Part shown: one piece after another, positions 4,873 to 5,804 of the stretch | How positions within the stretch are numbered: the stretch's first letter is position 1 | Layout: every line of letters begins with the position of its first letter | Origin: an uncultured Elusimicrobia bacterium | GTDB lineage: Bacteria > Elusimicrobiota > Elusimicrobia > Elusimicrobiales > Elusimicrobiaceae | Direction of reading: 5' to 3' | Assembly (NCBI GenBank): GCA_947164805.1 | Contig: CAMUXX010000066.1 | Location: 1-5,804 of the forward strand | DNA: 5,804 nucleotides | Position numbers and translations under genes: made by a program | The notes under the pieces: generated by a model | What the model saw: the letters and a program-made list of their open reading frames with translations, nothing else | Told to the model about the DNA's origin: nothing | The model's database searches: none

Positions 4873-5804
4873 ACGCACTTTTACAAATAGGAACGGAACA
4901 TCTGCCCGCCCGTTTTCTAAGGCCTGCTTTGGAGCAGCTTAAAGAAAACGCAGTAAAAATTTTAGAGGAAAACCGCCTTAGTTACAAAACTTTGGAAACT
5001 TACGGCACATACAAAAAATTAGTTCTTGAAATTAAAGATTTGGCTGAAGTCAGCGAAGACATTTCAAAAGAAGTTAAAGGGCCTCCGGCCAAATTATTAA
5101 AAGGTACAGACGGTAAATTTACCCCTCAGGCTTTAGGCTTTGCAAGTAAAAACGGAATTAAAGCAGAACAATTAATTGTAAAAGAAACGGAAAAAGGCCC
5201 CTTCATTTATGCCGACATTAAAATCAAAGGTATTAAAACGGAAAAGTTGCTTACACAAATTTTCCCGGCACTTATTAAGAGTTTGAATTTTGCAAAAAAT
5301 ATGGTGTGGGAAGATTCCGGCTTTCGCTTCGCACGTCCGATAAGAAGTATTATTGCCTTATACGGCACAAAAGTTATTAAGTTTGAAATTGCCGGTGTAA
5401 AATCTTCAAATAAAGCCTACGGTTTAAGTTCATTTAAGCAAACACCAATAATAATAAAAAGCCCGGAAACTTATAAAGATGCTTTAAAAAATCAAATTCA
5501 TCCGATACTTGTTGATATTGAAGAACGCAAAAAAGCCTTGCTTCGCAGTATTGAAAGTTGCACAAAACTTTTAGGTTATCAGGCAGATTTGGATGAAGAT
5601 TTAATAAATGAAACCGTGAATTTTACGGAACATCCGATTGCCCTTGCCGGGGATATGGCATTAAGTTTTATGAAACTCCCCAAGAAACTTTTAACAACAG
5701 TTTTGAAAACACAAATCAAGATGTTCCCTGTTGTTGATAAAAAGAGGGAACTGCAGCCGCATTTTATTGCAGTGCGTGATGGTGTTTCAGTTAACCAAGA
5801 AGAA
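4869..5804 (+). CDS. glyS: Glycyl-tRNA synthetase beta subunit, 5' part
   Basis: The frame is open for 312 codons to the window end. Full-length GlyS is about 680-700 residues, so a little under half is visible. GlyS binds and positions tRNA-Gly for the alpha subunit. Recognisable blocks: LLQIGTEHLPARFL at the N-terminus (4-17), corresponding to the family's LxEIGTEELPA; VKGPPAK (69-75); FTPQALGFASKNGI (84-97); FAKNMVWEDSGFRFARPIRSI (141-161), the family's F-P-K-x-M-x-W block; ENPxxxxGxFxxxFLxLPxEVL-like NFTEHPIALAGDMALSFMKLPKKLL (251-275); and FPVVDKKRELQPHFIAVRDG (286-305). The family's E-E-L-P is E-H-L-P here, a local change. Its ATG overlaps the glyQ stop (ATGA). No stop or frameshift is seen in the visible part. 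Confidence 0.97.
   Translation, partial: MNALLQIGTEHLPARFLRPALEQLKENAVKILEENRLSYKTLETYGTYKKLVLEIKDLAEVSEDISKEVKGPPAKLLKGTDGKFTPQALGFASKNGIKAEQLIVKETEKGPFIYADIKIKGIKTEKLLTQIFPALIKSLNFAKNMVWEDSGFRFARPIRSIIALYGTKVIKFEIAGVKSSNKAYGLSSFKQTPIIIKSPETYKDALKNQIHPILVDIEERKKALLRSIESCTKLLGYQADLDEDLINETVNFTEHPIALAGDMALSFMKLPKKLLTTVLKTQIKMFPVVDKKRELQPHFIAVRDGVSVNQEE

Overview
This AT-rich bacterial window carries genes on the + strand only. The genes are compact, ribosome binding sites are recognisable in front of some of them, and glycyl-tRNA synthetase is the bacterial two-subunit type. The combination of AT bias, a glyQ-glyS pair, a Fe-type alcohol dehydrogenase paired with a class-3-like aldehyde dehydrogenase, and the wording of the GlyQ protein makes me think of a host-associated anaerobe such as an Elusimicrobiota member. 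That is a low-confidence impression, not a result.

Layout. (1) Positions 5-2579: an iron-type alcohol dehydrogenase and an aldehyde dehydrogenase that overlap by 14 bp, an evident two-gene unit for alcohol/aldehyde/acid interconversion. (2) 2580-2809: an intergenic stretch dominated by an imperfect 127-bp inverted repeat, ending in a perfect TATAAT placed 6 nt before the next ATG. (3) 2810-3310: a small lipoprotein with a thioredoxin fold (CGWC), closed by a strong intrinsic terminator. (4) 3421-3492: tRNA-Phe(GAA) with its own promoter. (5) 3543-3909: a promoter, then about 240 nt of elaborately base-paired RNA (hairpins, a three-way junction, a 10-bp long-range pseudoknot and a terminator whose stem competes with an upstream pairing), then an AGGAGG site and a 31-residue single-span membrane peptide. 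(6) 3910-4011: a second intergenic stretch sharing a 16-bp perfect repeat with region 2 and again ending in TATAAT-N6-ATG. (7) 4012-5804: glyQ and the first 312 codons of glyS, joined by an ATGA overlap.

The most interesting part is region 5. Its RNA has the architecture of a cis-acting switch (mutually exclusive pairings plus a U-tract terminator) but I cannot match it to a known riboswitch, T-box, 6S, tmRNA, RNase P or SRP RNA. It would control a membrane microprotein and, by read-through, possibly glyQS. The second notable pattern is that the lipoprotein and glyQ have identical spacing between a perfect -10 box and the start codon, with no Shine-Dalgarno sequence, which predicts leaderless mRNAs in the same stretch as genes with strong SD sites.
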